Source: Luteolibacter flavescens (GTDB taxonomy: Bacteria > Verrucomicrobiota > Verrucomicrobiia > Verrucomicrobiales > Akkermansiaceae). From it: a DNA stretch of 64,000 nucleotides. Position 1 is the first letter of the stretch, and each line of letters starts with the position of its first letter. Where the stretch lies: contig NZ_JAPDDS010000003.1 of assembly GCF_025950085.1 (NCBI RefSeq), forward strand, positions 310,001 to 374,000, given 5' to 3'. Positions 15,969 through 24,601 of the stretch are shown one piece after another. The position numbers and the translations under genes are program-made. The notes under the pieces were generated by a model. That model was not told the origin of the DNA. It saw nothing but the letters and a program-made list of their open reading frames with translations, and made no database searches.

Positions 15969-17624
15969 TCACCCCTCCGTCAGCAGGCTCGCCGCCATCG
16001 CGCGGGCCTGCTCTCCGCCGCCGCCGAGCATGCGGACGAGTTCGGTGATGCGGTTCTCGCCGCCGACCGGGTAAAGCCGCGAGCGGGTGCGGCCGCCGGC
16101 GACTTCCTTTTCCACCACGTAGTGCCGCGCCGCGAGCGCCGCGACCTGCGGGAAGTGGGTGATGGCCACGACCTGATGACGGAGTCCGAGCGCGGCCATC
16201 TTCTTGCCGACAGCGCGGGCGATCTCGCCACCGACATTCGCGTCGATCTCGTCGAAGACCATCAGCGGCGTCGCGTCCTGCTCCGCCAGCGCGCTCTTCA
16301 CCGCCAGCATCACGCGGCTGATTTCACCACTGGATGCGATCTGCCGGAGTGGCTGCAGGGGCTCCCCGGGATTGGGACCGAAGAGAAATTCGATGCCCTC
16401 CAGGCCGGACGCTGCGGGCTCCTTGTGGGAAACCACCTCCACCTCGAAGGACGACTGCTTGAAGCCGAGATCCTTGAGCTGCCCGGCGATTTCCTTGGCG
16501 AGCTTCGGTGCGGCCTTCTTGCGCTTCGCGGTGAGGGCGAGGCCGGCCTTGTCGGTGGCCTCTCGGAGCTGTGACGCCTCGGCAGCGAGTTGTTCGAGGC
16601 GTTCGCCACGGTTCTCCACCGCATCCAGCCGGGCGGCCGCGCGGTCGCGATGCGCGAGCACCGTGGCCAGATCGCCGCCATACTTGCGCTTCAACGTTTC
16701 GAAAAGATTCACGCGCTCCTCCAGGCGCGCAGCCTCGGCGGGATCGATGTCGAGATCCTCCGCGTAGTCGGCCAGCGAACGCTCCAGCTCCTGCAATTCC
16801 ATCACCGCCGTCTCCAGTCCCTGCGTGCGCTCGCGGATACTCGGGTCGAGCTTCTCCAGATCCCGCACCAGCCGCTGCACCTCCACGAGGTGGGAAAGCA
16901 CGCCATTCTCATCCGCTCCGAGCGCGGCGGCGGCAGCACCGGACAGCTCGACCAGACGCGTGGAATTGCTCGCACGACGGTAGCGGTCGGCGATCTCGTC
17001 TTCCTCCTCCGGCTTCAATTGCGCGGCATCGATCTCGCCCACCTGATGGCGCAGCAGGTCGAGCTCCTGGGTGCTGGCGGACTCCGCCTGGCGCAGGTCC
17101 TCCAGCTCGGTTTCCTTGTTGCGCCACGCCCGCCACGTCGAGCGATAGGCATCCAGCACGGCATCGCAGCCCGCGTAGGCATCCAGCATGGAAAGCTGGC
17201 GCTCCGTGGAAAGCAGCGACTGGTGATCGTGCGGGCCGTGCAGGTCCACCAGATGCTCGCCGAGGCGCTTGAGAAGATTGAGCGTGACGGGAGAATCGTT
17301 CACGAACTGGCGGTTCGCGCTCTGGCCGATCACGCGGCGGACGATCAGCGAGCCATCCTCGCACGGCTCCAGCCCGCCTTCCGCCAGCACGGCATTGACC
17401 TCCGAGGCATCCCGCAGCTCGAAGATGGCCTCCACGGTGCAGGTATCCTCGCCGGTGCGGATCAGGGATTTGTCGGCACGCTCGCCGAGCACGAGCTTCA
17501 GGGCACCGACGATGACGGACTTGCCGGCGCCGGTTTCGCCGGTCACGCCGACGAGGCCGGGACCGAGTTCCCACACGAGTTCATCGACGAGGGCGAGATT
17601 GCGGATTTTCAGCAGGGTGAGCAT
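15969..17624 (-). CDS. recN: DNA repair protein RecN
   Basis: This 551-residue SMC-like ATPase has Walker A GETGAGKS at residues 29-36. A long coiled-coil central part follows, with the RecN motif LHGPHDHQSLLS. The C-terminal ABC signature is SSGEISRVMLAVKSAL, and Walker B is in LMVFDEIDANVGG. RecN works in recombinational repair of double-strand breaks. Length and motifs are typical. The ATG at 17624 is the standard start (MLTLLKIRNLALVDEL). It is divergent from the MBL hydrolase gene. Confidence 0.97.
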   Translation of the reverse strand: MLTLLKIRNLALVDELVWELGPGLVGVTGETGAGKSVIVGALKLVLGERADKSLIRTGEDTCTVEAIFELRDASEVNAVLAEGGLEPCEDGSLIVRRVIGQSANRQFVNDSPVTLNLLKRLGEHLVDLHGPHDHQSLLSTERQLSMLDAYAGCDAVLDAYRSTWRAWRNKETELEDLRQAESASTQELDLLRHQVGEIDAAQLKPEEEDEIADRYRRASNSTRLVELSGAAAAALGADENGVLSHLVEVQRLVRDLEKLDPSIRERTQGLETAVMELQELERSLADYAEDLDIDPAEAARLEERVNLFETLKRKYGGDLATVLAHRDRAAARLDAVENRGERLEQLAAEASQLREATDKAGLALTAKRKKAAPKLAKEIAGQLKDLGFKQSSFEVEVVSHKEPAASGLEGIEFLFGPNPGEPLQPLRQIASSGEISRVMLAVKSALAEQDATPLMVFDEIDANVGGEIARAVGKKMAALGLRHQVVAITHFPQVAALAARHYVVEKEVAGGRTRSRLYPVGGENRITELVRMLGGGGEQARAMAASLLTEG

Positions 17625-17720
17625 GGCGGGGCCTCGGGCAGCGGCATGATGCCGGGCTGCGGCATGGAGTCAACCGGGCTTGCCGCCGCATCGTCACACT
17701 GCCACGTTTCCGGAGCACAC

Positions 17721-18506
17721 ATGGCGGCGGATTTCGAACTGACCTTCCTCGGCACCGGCACCTCGATCGGTGTGCCGGTCATCGGTTGCAAATGCCACGT
17801 CTGCACCTCGGAAGACCCGCGCAACCAGCGCACCCGCTCCTCCGTCCACGTCCGCGCCGGGGATTTCTCCGTGCTGGTGGATTCCGGTCCGGACCTGCGC
17901 GCGCAGGCGCTGCGCGAGGGGCTGACGAAGGTGGATGCCGTGCTCTACACCCACTCGCATGTCGATCACGTGGTCGGCTTTGACGAGCTGCGCGCCTTTT
18001 GCTGGCACCGCGAGGATCCCCTGCCGTTGCACGCCACCGCGGACTGCATGGCCACGCTGAAAAAGATGTTCGGCTGGGCCTTCTCCGAGGAAAATATCTA
18101 CCGCGGCTACATCAAGCCCGACCCGCAGATCATTGCGGGGCCGATGACCTTTGGCGATCTCACCGTGACGCCGCTGCCGGTGGAGCACGCGAAGGCGGAG
18201 ACCGTCGGCTTTCTCTTCGAGGTCCCCGGCTTGCCCTCCACGGCATATATCCCGGACGTGAAGAGTGTCCCGCCGGAGACCATCGCCCTGCTCAAGCGGG
18301 CGGATACCCTCATCATCGATGCCCTGCGATCCCTCCCCCACCCCACCCACCTCTCCACGGAGGAGGCGCTGGCGATCATCGGGGAAGCGGGCGTCTCACG
18401 CGGCTGGTTGACCCACCTCGGTCACGAGAATGACCACCACGAACTGGAGGCCACCCTGCCACATCACGTGCGGGTAGCCTACGACGGGCTGAAGATCCGC
18501 GGCTGA
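17721..18506 (+). CDS. MBL fold metallo-hydrolase (PhnP-like)
   Basis: This 261-residue protein has the metallo-beta-lactamase signature YTHSHVDHVVG (His78, His80, Asp82, His83). It also has the PhnP-type N-terminal cysteine cluster GTGTSIGVPVIGCKCHVC, and later metal ligands VEHAK and HLGHENDH. It is close to cyclic phosphodiesterases and RNase Z-like PhnP proteins, but there is no phosphonate operon here. The frame is open back to 16590 across recN, but the ATG at 17721 starts the domain. Its last 28 bp overlap the end of the convergent gene. Confidence 0.9.
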   Translation: MAADFELTFLGTGTSIGVPVIGCKCHVCTSEDPRNQRTRSSVHVRAGDFSVLVDSGPDLRAQALREGLTKVDAVLYTHSHVDHVVGFDELRAFCWHREDPLPLHATADCMATLKKMFGWAFSEENIYRGYIKPDPQIIAGPMTFGDLTVTPLPVEHAKAETVGFLFEVPGLPSTAYIPDVKSVPPETIALLKRADTLIIDALRSLPHPTHLSTEEALAIIGEAGVSRGWLTHLGHENDHHELEATLPHHVRVAYDGLKIRG

Positions 18507-19909
18507 TCCTCCGCATCCTCATCGGCGGTCATCTGCATGCGCATGGGCACATGCAGCGCCGAGCGGTGCGCGGCCTCCGGCACATACTGCTGCCATTTTT
18601 CGTCACCACGGCAGATCAAGGCGTGGATGTCGCGGCCGGTGTAGCGCAGCAGTTCCTCATCCCCCACCGGCACGGCGCGCACGCGACCGGTCTCCACGAA
18701 GTAGCGGTAGAGCGACTTCGAGTCTTCCGGCGCCTCGAATGCCGCCGAATCCACCAGCTCGCCACTGCGGCGGTTTTTCCACGGATAGACGTAGAGCGTT
18801 ACCTGATTCTTGAACAGGCGACCGAAGGACTCGAGCACGCCGCCCGCCAGATTCTCCGCCCACTTCGCCTTGAAGAGCTCGTTGAGCAGGCCGATGCTCA
18901 GCACGATGCCGATCGGCCGCTGCGTCGAGCGAGCGAGATAGGAGGAAAGCCGGTGGAACTCCGAGTAGCGCGACACCAGTACCGTCTTCCCCAGCGCCTG
19001 CAGGGCATCGCAGCGGTCGATGAAGTCCACGTGGTCCACCGCATTGCCACGCAGCAGGTTCGCCATCGTCATCTCGCACAGCTCCATGGCCTCCTCGCCC
19101 GGCTGCAGGGCCGAGGCGAAGACCCCGCGCGCCTGCTCCAGCATCTGGAGGTGGAGCTTCGTCACCGGGTCGAAGCTGCCGCGCAGCAGCAGGATCGGCT
19201 TCTTATAGAGCGCCTCCGCCGGCTGCACCACCTCGCCGTCCGGCAGGAACATCGCCGACTCCGTGAGTCCGGCTTCCACCAGCGCCAGCGAGCACAGGCG
19301 ATTGTCGAAGAAGCTGTAGCCGTGGCCGTGGAACTTCAGCATGTCCACCTCCACCTGCCCCGGCCGCAGATTCTCCACCAGGGAAGCGACGAAGCGCCCG
19401 AGGTGCCCGCGATAGCGGAAGGCGGCGTGGATGAGATTCACGCCGACGATGCCCAGCGCTTCCTTTTGCTCCTGGTTCTCGTCGTCGAGCAGGCGCAGGT
19501 GCAGGAAGATCTCCGACGGCGGATCCCCGGGCTTCAACTGGAAGCGCAGGCCGAGCCAGCCGTGGCACTCCCCGGTGTCCCGGTAGCCACGCGCGCGGAC
19601 GGTATTGCAGAGGGAAAAGAAAGTCGTGGTGCTGCCGCGCTTCGGCCCCAGCCGCTCGAGCAGGATGCCGTATTCATGATCCAGCATCTGCTGGAGGCGC
19701 TGGCGGGAGACGTAGCGGTCGCTCTTGCCATAGATGGCATCGCTCATCGTCATGTCGTAGGCAGAGATCGACTTCGCCACCATGCCCGCGGAGCCGGATG
19801 CGCGGAAAAACCAATTCGCCGTCTCCTGCCCCGCCCCGATCTCGGCAAAGGTGCCGTAAATCGCCGGGTCGAGATTCAGCTCCTGTGCCTTGTCAAACGT
19901 GCTCGCCAT
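18479..19909 (-). CDS. Conserved hypothetical protein (FAEIGAGQE family)
   Basis: This 476-residue cytoplasmic protein is recognisable from the strongly conserved N terminus AIYGTFAEIGAGQETANWFFRASGSAGMVAKSISAYDM. It also has MLDHEYGILLERL and KKPILLLRGSFDPVTKLHLQML. I recall homologues in Bacteroidota, Cyanobacteria and Pseudomonadota, some carrying a misleading 'TonB-dependent receptor' name; there is no signal peptide or beta-barrel here. The RGSFDP...H stretch hints at a nucleotidyltransferase-like (HxGH-type) site, which is only an inference. The start at 19909 is chosen over 19993 because homologues begin near there. Confidence 0.82.
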   Translation of the reverse strand: MASTFDKAQELNLDPAIYGTFAEIGAGQETANWFFRASGSAGMVAKSISAYDMTMSDAIYGKSDRYVSRQRLQQMLDHEYGILLERLGPKRGSTTTFFSLCNTVRARGYRDTGECHGWLGLRFQLKPGDPPSEIFLHLRLLDDENQEQKEALGIVGVNLIHAAFRYRGHLGRFVASLVENLRPGQVEVDMLKFHGHGYSFFDNRLCSLALVEAGLTESAMFLPDGEVVQPAEALYKKPILLLRGSFDPVTKLHLQMLEQARGVFASALQPGEEAMELCEMTMANLLRGNAVDHVDFIDRCDALQALGKTVLVSRYSEFHRLSSYLARSTQRPIGIVLSIGLLNELFKAKWAENLAGGVLESFGRLFKNQVTLYVYPWKNRRSGELVDSAAFEAPEDSKSLYRYFVETGRVRAVPVGDEELLRYTGRDIHALICRGDEKWQQYVPEAAHRSALHVPMRMQMTADEDAEDQPRIFSPS

Positions 19910-20022
19910 CGCTGGCCCCATGGTGGGCCGGGCAACCGAAGAGGGAAACCGGAAAATCCCACGACCGCGCCGATGGAGGAATTCCCATTGCATCCCGCGC
20001 TGTGCTCGCTGAAATCCCCTGC

Positions 20023-20526
20023 ATGTCCGACCGCCTCCTGATCGACCTCCCCACCTTGCCGGAGGAGGGCAAGAACTTCAGCGGCGAGCTGCCGCCCGAG
20101 GTCTTTGACCTGCCCGAGCACGATGCCAAGCCGCTCGGCCCGTTTTCCTACGATCTCTACGTCCAGCGCTTCGGCTCGGAGCTGCTGCTTTCCGGCACGC
20201 TTTCCGCGCCCTTCGAGTTCATCTGCGTCCGCACCATCCACCCCTTCACCCAGACTATCACCGTGGAGAATGCGAATGTCTCCGTGGAGATCGAAAGCGA
20301 GGGCATCCTGGACGCCACGGAGGCCATCCGGGAGGAGGTCCTGCTGGCCTTTCCGGACTACCCGAGGTGCGACGAGGCGGACGATCCGCAGCACTGCGAG
20401 ATCGATAGTCGATATTTGGCAGTGGACAAACCCGCTGACGTTGGGGTAGAGACCCGCCCCCGCGCGCAGGGAGACGACCGATGGGCCGCTCTCGACGCAT
20501 TGGATAACCTCGATTCCGAACGCTAA
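20023..20526 (+). CDS. DUF177 (YceD) domain-containing protein
   Basis: This 167-residue protein is the YceD/DUF177 protein that regularly precedes rpmF. It shows YDLYVQRFGSELLLSGTLSAPFEFICVRTIHPF and ends in an acidic tail. In other bacteria YceD homologues affect rRNA maturation, and plant relatives affect 23S rRNA. The C-terminal cysteines often seen in the family are present in part (RCDEADDPQHCE). It is 12 bp upstream of rpmF, and plsX follows, the canonical order. The ATG at 20023 is chosen; the upstream part of the frame is antisense to the preceding gene. Confidence 0.88.
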   Translation: MSDRLLIDLPTLPEEGKNFSGELPPEVFDLPEHDAKPLGPFSYDLYVQRFGSELLLSGTLSAPFEFICVRTIHPFTQTITVENANVSVEIESEGILDATEAIREEVLLAFPDYPRCDEADDPQHCEIDSRYLAVDKPADVGVETRPRAQGDDRWAALDALDNLDSER

Positions 20527-20538
20527 TTCCTTACCGCC

Positions 20539-20721
20539 ATGGCCGTACCAAAGCGCCGTCAATCCAAGAGCCGGCAAAAAATGCGCCGGGGTGCCAGCCG
20601 CTGGCGCGCTCCGATTTTCAAGACCTGCCCTGAGTGCGAAAGCCGCGTGCCTTCCCACATCGCGTGCCCTTCCTGTGGCACCTACAAGGGCCGCAAGGTG
20701 CTTGAAGTGGATGCGCTCTGA
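20539..20721 (+). CDS. rpmF: 50S ribosomal protein L32
   Basis: This 60-residue protein starts MAVPKRRQSKSRQKMRRG, the standard L32 N terminus. It has two CxxC pairs (CPEC and CPSC) for zinc, so it is a zinc-binding, C+ type L32. It sits between the DUF177 gene and plsX, as in many bacteria. A short hairpin (GCCGGG-TTT-CCCGGC at 20755-20769) without a T tract lies in the gap before plsX and may modulate read-through. Confidence 0.98.
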   Translation: MAVPKRRQSKSRQKMRRGASRWRAPIFKTCPECESRVPSHIACPSCGTYKGRKVLEVDAL

Positions 20722-20809
20722 AGCGCTCCTTCCCGTTTATTTTTCCCTCGCCGTGCCGGGTTTCCCGGCGCGGTGATTTCGTGTACCTGTTTCCTTCCGT
20801 TTTTCCGCG

Positions 20810-21835
20810 ATGAAAGTAGCGCTCGATGCCATGGGTGGCGACCACGCCCCCGCCGTCAATATCGGTGGGGCCAAGGAAGCCCTCGAACTTTACCCCTCGA
20901 TCGAGAAGATCTTCCTCGTCGGCGATGAGGATGCGATCCGCGCGGAGTGCCAGAAGCAGGGCCTGTCCACCACCTCCCCACGCATCGCGATCGTGCATGC
21001 CCCAGAGGTGATCGGCATGGCCGAGCCGGGCGCGAAGACGGTCCGCCGGAAAAAACAGTCGTCGATCAACGTCGCGATGGACCTGGTGAAGGCGGGCGAG
21101 GCCGATGCCTTCGTCTCCGCCGGGAATACCGGTGCGGCCGTGGCTTCCGCGACCATCAAGCTGCGCCTGATCGAGGGCGTGGACCGCGCGGGCATCGCCT
21201 CCGGCCTGCCAAACGAGCACGGCATCTGCCACCTGCTCGACGCCGGTGCCAATCCCGAGGCCAAGCCGGAGCACCTGCTGGTGTATGCCATCATGGGCAG
21301 CGCCTTCGCCCGCCACGTGCTGGGCGTGAAGCACCCGAAGGTGGGCCTGATGTCGAATGGCGAGGAGGACGAGAAGGGCACCACTTTCACCAAGGAGACC
21401 TTCGCGCTGCTCAAGGGCTTCGCCGACAGCGGCAAGGCTCCCTTCGACTTCGTCGGCAACGTCGAGGGTCACGATCTTTTCGAAACGCAGCTCGACGTCG
21501 TCCTCTGCGACGGCTTCACGGGCAACGTGGTGCTGAAGTCCTGCGAGGCGACGGCCAAAGCGATGTTCAAGTGGCTGAAGAAGGAGCTCACCGCGAACGC
21601 CGTGCGCATGATCGGCGCGAAGATCGCCAAGGGCGCCTTCGTGGCCGTGAAAGAGCGCGCCAGTGCCGAGTCCTACGGCGGCAGCCCGCTGCTCGGCGTG
21701 AATGGCGTGGTGATCATCGCCCACGGAGGCTCGACCGCGGTGGCGGTGCGGAACGCGATCCGCGTCGGGATGGAAACCGTCCAGCACCGGGTGAACCCGC
21801 ACATTGAGGCGACGCTGCAGGACGTGAAGCGGTGA
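20810..21835 (+). CDS. plsX: Phosphate acyltransferase PlsX
   Basis: This 341-residue enzyme starts MKVALDAMGGDHAP, the PlsX hallmark. It continues with VSAGNTGA, HLLDAGAN and FVGNVEGHDLF. It makes acyl-phosphate from acyl-ACP and inorganic phosphate, the first step toward glycerol-3-phosphate acylation by PlsY. It is a peripheral membrane enzyme. The position after rpmF is conserved; in other genomes fabH often follows, but here a small unknown gene does. Confidence 0.97.
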   Translation: MKVALDAMGGDHAPAVNIGGAKEALELYPSIEKIFLVGDEDAIRAECQKQGLSTTSPRIAIVHAPEVIGMAEPGAKTVRRKKQSSINVAMDLVKAGEADAFVSAGNTGAAVASATIKLRLIEGVDRAGIASGLPNEHGICHLLDAGANPEAKPEHLLVYAIMGSAFARHVLGVKHPKVGLMSNGEEDEKGTTFTKETFALLKGFADSGKAPFDFVGNVEGHDLFETQLDVVLCDGFTGNVVLKSCEATAKAMFKWLKKELTANAVRMIGAKIAKGAFVAVKERASAESYGGSPLLGVNGVVIIAHGGSTAVAVRNAIRVGMETVQHRVNPHIEATLQDVKR

Positions 21836-21890
21836 GGCAGAGGTAAGCCCCCGGTCTTGCTTTTTGCGGCTCGCCCCGTAGGGTGACGCC

Positions 21891-22151
21891 ATGAGTGCTC
21901 AAGCAGCCTTCCAGCGCGGCGTGCAACCGCTGCTCCAGATCCTGCTGCCCGGCAAGGAGGAGGAAGTGCTTTCGATCAGTGCGGATCAGTCGCTGCGCGA
22001 CCGGATCGAGGAACTCGCCTCAAGAAACACCGAGGGCGAGCTCACCGCCGAAGAGCGTGACGAATACGCGGGCTACGTGAGGGCCAACAAGTTTGTCGCG
22101 GTCATGCGTCGCGAGGCGCGGACGTTCATGACTGGAACTCAAGTCGCGTGA
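21891..22151 (+). CDS. Small conserved hypothetical protein
   Basis: This 86-residue protein has a helical, acidic pattern: RIEELASRNTEGELTAEERDEYAGYVRANKFVAVMRREAR. I have seen this 'NEGxLTxEERxEYxxYVRAxKFVAxLQxKAR' form repeatedly in Verrucomicrobiota and Planctomycetota small proteins, often near toxin-antitoxin-like genes. Its function is not known. It is 55 bp after plsX and 36 bp before the DUF5722 gene. Confidence 0.75.
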   Translation: MSAQAAFQRGVQPLLQILLPGKEEEVLSISADQSLRDRIEELASRNTEGELTAEERDEYAGYVRANKFVAVMRREARTFMTGTQVA

Positions 22152-22187
22152 AAGCAGCGCCGCCTGCATGAGGTAGCTAGCTATCGC

Positions 22188-23828
22188 ATGACTGCATTCT
22201 CCCGGCTCGTCCTCGTCTTCGGCTGCCTCGTCTCCAGTCTCCTCGCCGGGGAGAATCTTGAGCAGTATCTCTCCCGGGATTTCCCCGCACAGGTCACGCG
22301 GGTGGAGGTGCTGGGAGACAAGGTCCGCGTCGAGGGAAAGGTCTCCGGGCAAGACGGGGAGATCTTTCTGGCGGACATCCCGATTGACGTGCCGCAGGGA
22401 GATGCAAGAGGCGGGCAGACCTTGGTCGGGGTGAAGCCGGAGGGCGGGACATTCACCATCGAACTCCCGCGGAAGCGCGACCGCGATGGCCTCGCCTACG
22501 ACCGGCTCGTTTCACGATGGCAGTTGGTGAAGAAGGCGGGCGAGAGCGTCGAGCCGATCTCCCACGCGCGCTATGCGGACGAGGTCGCCTGCCGCACCCC
22601 GGACCTGCCACCTGCAAAGCCAAAGACGAAGAAGGGCCTGGGCGGCTGGAATGCCGGACGCATCCCGGGAGAACTGGAGGAGCTGGGTATTTCCTCCGTG
22701 ACGGTGAATGTGATGGTCCACTCTCTGGTCTCGCTGGCGGCGGAGCCGGATACGGTGCCCTTCCAATGGCAGGGCCGCACCTATCACGCGCGTGAGAAGT
22801 CGCTCGCCGAACTCGACACGACCTTCCTCGAGGCCCGGAAAAGCGGAGTCATGGTCTCCGCGATTCTGCTGGTGGCAAATCCCGCGAAGGATGCCAACCC
22901 GGTCGTGAAAATCATCGGCCATCCGGACGCGCATCCCGAGGGCATCTTCTCGATGCCGAATGTCACCTCACCGGACGGGCTCGCACTCTACGGAGCGATC
23001 CTGAATCTGATGGCGGAGCGCTGGTCGCGACCGGATGGCAAGCATGGCCGCGTCCACCACTGGATCATGCACAACGAGGTGGACGCCGGGTGGGTGTGGA
23101 CGAATGCGGGCGAGAAATCCGCGCTCGATTTCATGGACCTCTACCAGCGCTCGATGCGCCTGATGGACCTGATCGCGCGGCAATACGATCCCGGCAGCCG
23201 CGCCTTCATCTCGCTGACCCACCACTGGGCGGAGAAGGGCGAGCCGAAGTGGTATGGCTCGAAGCAATTGCTGGAGCTGCTGGTGAAGTTCACTCGGGCG
23301 GAGGGGGATTTCCCATGGGCGCTGGCCTATCACCCGTATCCGCAGGATCTCTTCAAGCCGCGGACATGGGAGGACGAGCAGGCCACCTTCAGCTTCGCGA
23401 CCGCGAAGATCACGCCGAAGAACCTGGAGGTGCTCGACGCCTGGATGAAGCAGCCCGCCATGCTCCACCGCGGCAAGGTGAGGCCTGTGCATTGCTCGGA
23501 GAATGGCTTCAACTCGAAGGACTATTCCGAAAAGGAACTAAGCGACCAAGCGGCAGGCATGGCGCTCGCGTGGAAGAAGATCCAGGCGCTCTCCTCGATC
23601 GAGGCATGGCAGTATCACAACTGGATCGACAACCGCCACGAAGGCGGCCTGCGCATCGGCCTGCGGAAATTCCCGGACGAGCCCGGCGACCCTCACGGCA
23701 AGAAGCCCATTTGGCACCTCTACCGTGCCCTCGCCGCGCCCGAGGAAGACAAGGCCAGCGCCCCCTACCTGCCGGTCATCGGGATCTCAACGTGGGAGGA
23801 AGCGATGCATCGGGAGCCGGTCCGGTGA
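22188..23828 (+). CDS. Secreted DUF5722 domain protein
   Basis: This 546-residue protein has a signal peptide (about residues 1-21, ending SLLAGE). An N-terminal beta-rich region follows, then a (beta/alpha)8-like DUF5722 domain from about 140. Within it are HHWIMHNEVDAGWVWTNAG (a candidate catalytic Glu after Asn, as in clan GH-A glycosidases) and HCSENGFNSKDYSEKEL (a second Glu in SENGF). The two-glutamate layout suggests a retaining glycoside hydrolase, which is inference; the substrate is unknown. The family is frequent in polysaccharide-degrading Verrucomicrobiota and Bacteroidota. Confidence 0.82.
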   Translation: MTAFSRLVLVFGCLVSSLLAGENLEQYLSRDFPAQVTRVEVLGDKVRVEGKVSGQDGEIFLADIPIDVPQGDARGGQTLVGVKPEGGTFTIELPRKRDRDGLAYDRLVSRWQLVKKAGESVEPISHARYADEVACRTPDLPPAKPKTKKGLGGWNAGRIPGELEELGISSVTVNVMVHSLVSLAAEPDTVPFQWQGRTYHAREKSLAELDTTFLEARKSGVMVSAILLVANPAKDANPVVKIIGHPDAHPEGIFSMPNVTSPDGLALYGAILNLMAERWSRPDGKHGRVHHWIMHNEVDAGWVWTNAGEKSALDFMDLYQRSMRLMDLIARQYDPGSRAFISLTHHWAEKGEPKWYGSKQLLELLVKFTRAEGDFPWALAYHPYPQDLFKPRTWEDEQATFSFATAKITPKNLEVLDAWMKQPAMLHRGKVRPVHCSENGFNSKDYSEKELSDQAAGMALAWKKIQALSSIEAWQYHNWIDNRHEGGLRIGLRKFPDEPGDPHGKKPIWHLYRALAAPEEDKASAPYLPVIGISTWEEAMHREPVR

Positions 23829-23843
23829 AAATCCCGGAACTCC

Positions 23844-24326
23844 CTACATCTCATCCACAGCCTCACGCAGCCATCTGAAGCCGTGGTCTGCGGCATGTGA
23901 CAAAGCATTGTCCATCGCTTCAGTGATTGACGACTCGCGCTCCTGATACGACCACCAGAAATCCGTGGGGAAGATCTGCCACCAATTCCATCCACAACCG
24001 AAACGAAGCCAGAGAACGGCCCGAGCCAGGCAATTCTTTGACATCACGTGTCCGATGCGAATGACACGGTCGCAATCTGCCGCGATAAGTTTCTTCATCT
24101 CCGGAAGCTGCCCACCAACGGAGCTGGTGCGCACCAGTGCCAGATTGATCGTGAATGTCCGATAAGGGTTTTTAACCGACTTTTGCAGCTCCACGACTTC
24201 CCAAATTCCTGCGGCTTCAGATGGGCGGACGAAGACATGGGCTGACGTACGGGCAAAGTCATTCGCCGACGCCCAAGGAACAGCTACCTTCTCGACTGCT
24301 TTTCGAAAGAGCGATTGGCGCGCCAT
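23844..24326 (-). CDS. DUF4304-like protein, horizontally acquired in appearance
   Basis: This 160-residue protein (MARQSLFRKAVEKVAVPWASANDFARTSAHVFVRPSEAAGIWEVVELQKS...) looks like DUF4304. It has an early 'F.k.F...' helix, then WEVVELQKSVKNPYRTFTINLALV, like the FxxQxSxxxxxFTINLGV pattern of that family. DUF4304 proteins occur among candidate immunity genes of polymorphic toxins. The gene and its upstream region are lower in GC than their neighbours. The frame extends upstream to 24602, but the ATG at 24326 begins the domain-like part. The family call is tentative. Confidence 0.55.
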   Translation of the reverse strand: MARQSLFRKAVEKVAVPWASANDFARTSAHVFVRPSEAAGIWEVVELQKSVKNPYRTFTINLALVRTSSVGGQLPEMKKLIAADCDRVIRIGHVMSKNCLARAVLWLRFGCGWNWWQIFPTDFWWSYQERESSITEAMDNALSHAADHGFRWLREAVDEM

Positions 24327-24505
24327 GGGATTGCTTCGGTCGCCACAGCATGCAGCTTCCGAGCGACTGGATGCAAGAGACGGCGTTCTGAAAAATCTCA
24401 GCTCCAGTTTAGAACCCCGGTGACATTCAGCCTGCCACTGTAACCATATACTACTATATTTACAGTAGATATCATCCGTGAAGCCGGCATCTTTCACCAC
24501 TTCGG
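24327..24505. other. AT-rich upstream region of the DUF4304-like gene
   Basis: About 180 bases hold no convincing gene. They include an AT-rich near-palindrome CTACTATATTTACAGTAG (24451-24468), which may be a promoter or operator for the minus-strand gene at 23844-24326. Confidence 0.4.
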
Positions 24506-24532
24506 GCGGAATGAATTCCGCTTTCCCAGTAA
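24506..24532. repeat. REP-like element, family B
   Basis: The palindrome GCGGAATGAATTCCGC is followed by TTTCCCAGTAA. A second copy sharing 23 of 27 bases lies at 50015-50041. Both are intergenic. Confidence 0.55.
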
Positions 24533-24601
24533 AAATCCGGCGGCGGGTGGGGCCCGGCGCCGGATGGGGTGAGGATTCGATTCCGCCCGGTGGCGGAGGC
24601 A

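Noticed and set aside
16590-17720. N-terminal extension of the MBL hydrolase
   Set aside because: It runs antisense to recN; the hydrolase domain begins at 17721.
24451-24468. Second NrdR box upstream of the DUF4304-like gene
   Set aside because: The core CTATATTTAC misses two core positions including the final G, and the gene has no link to deoxynucleotide metabolism.
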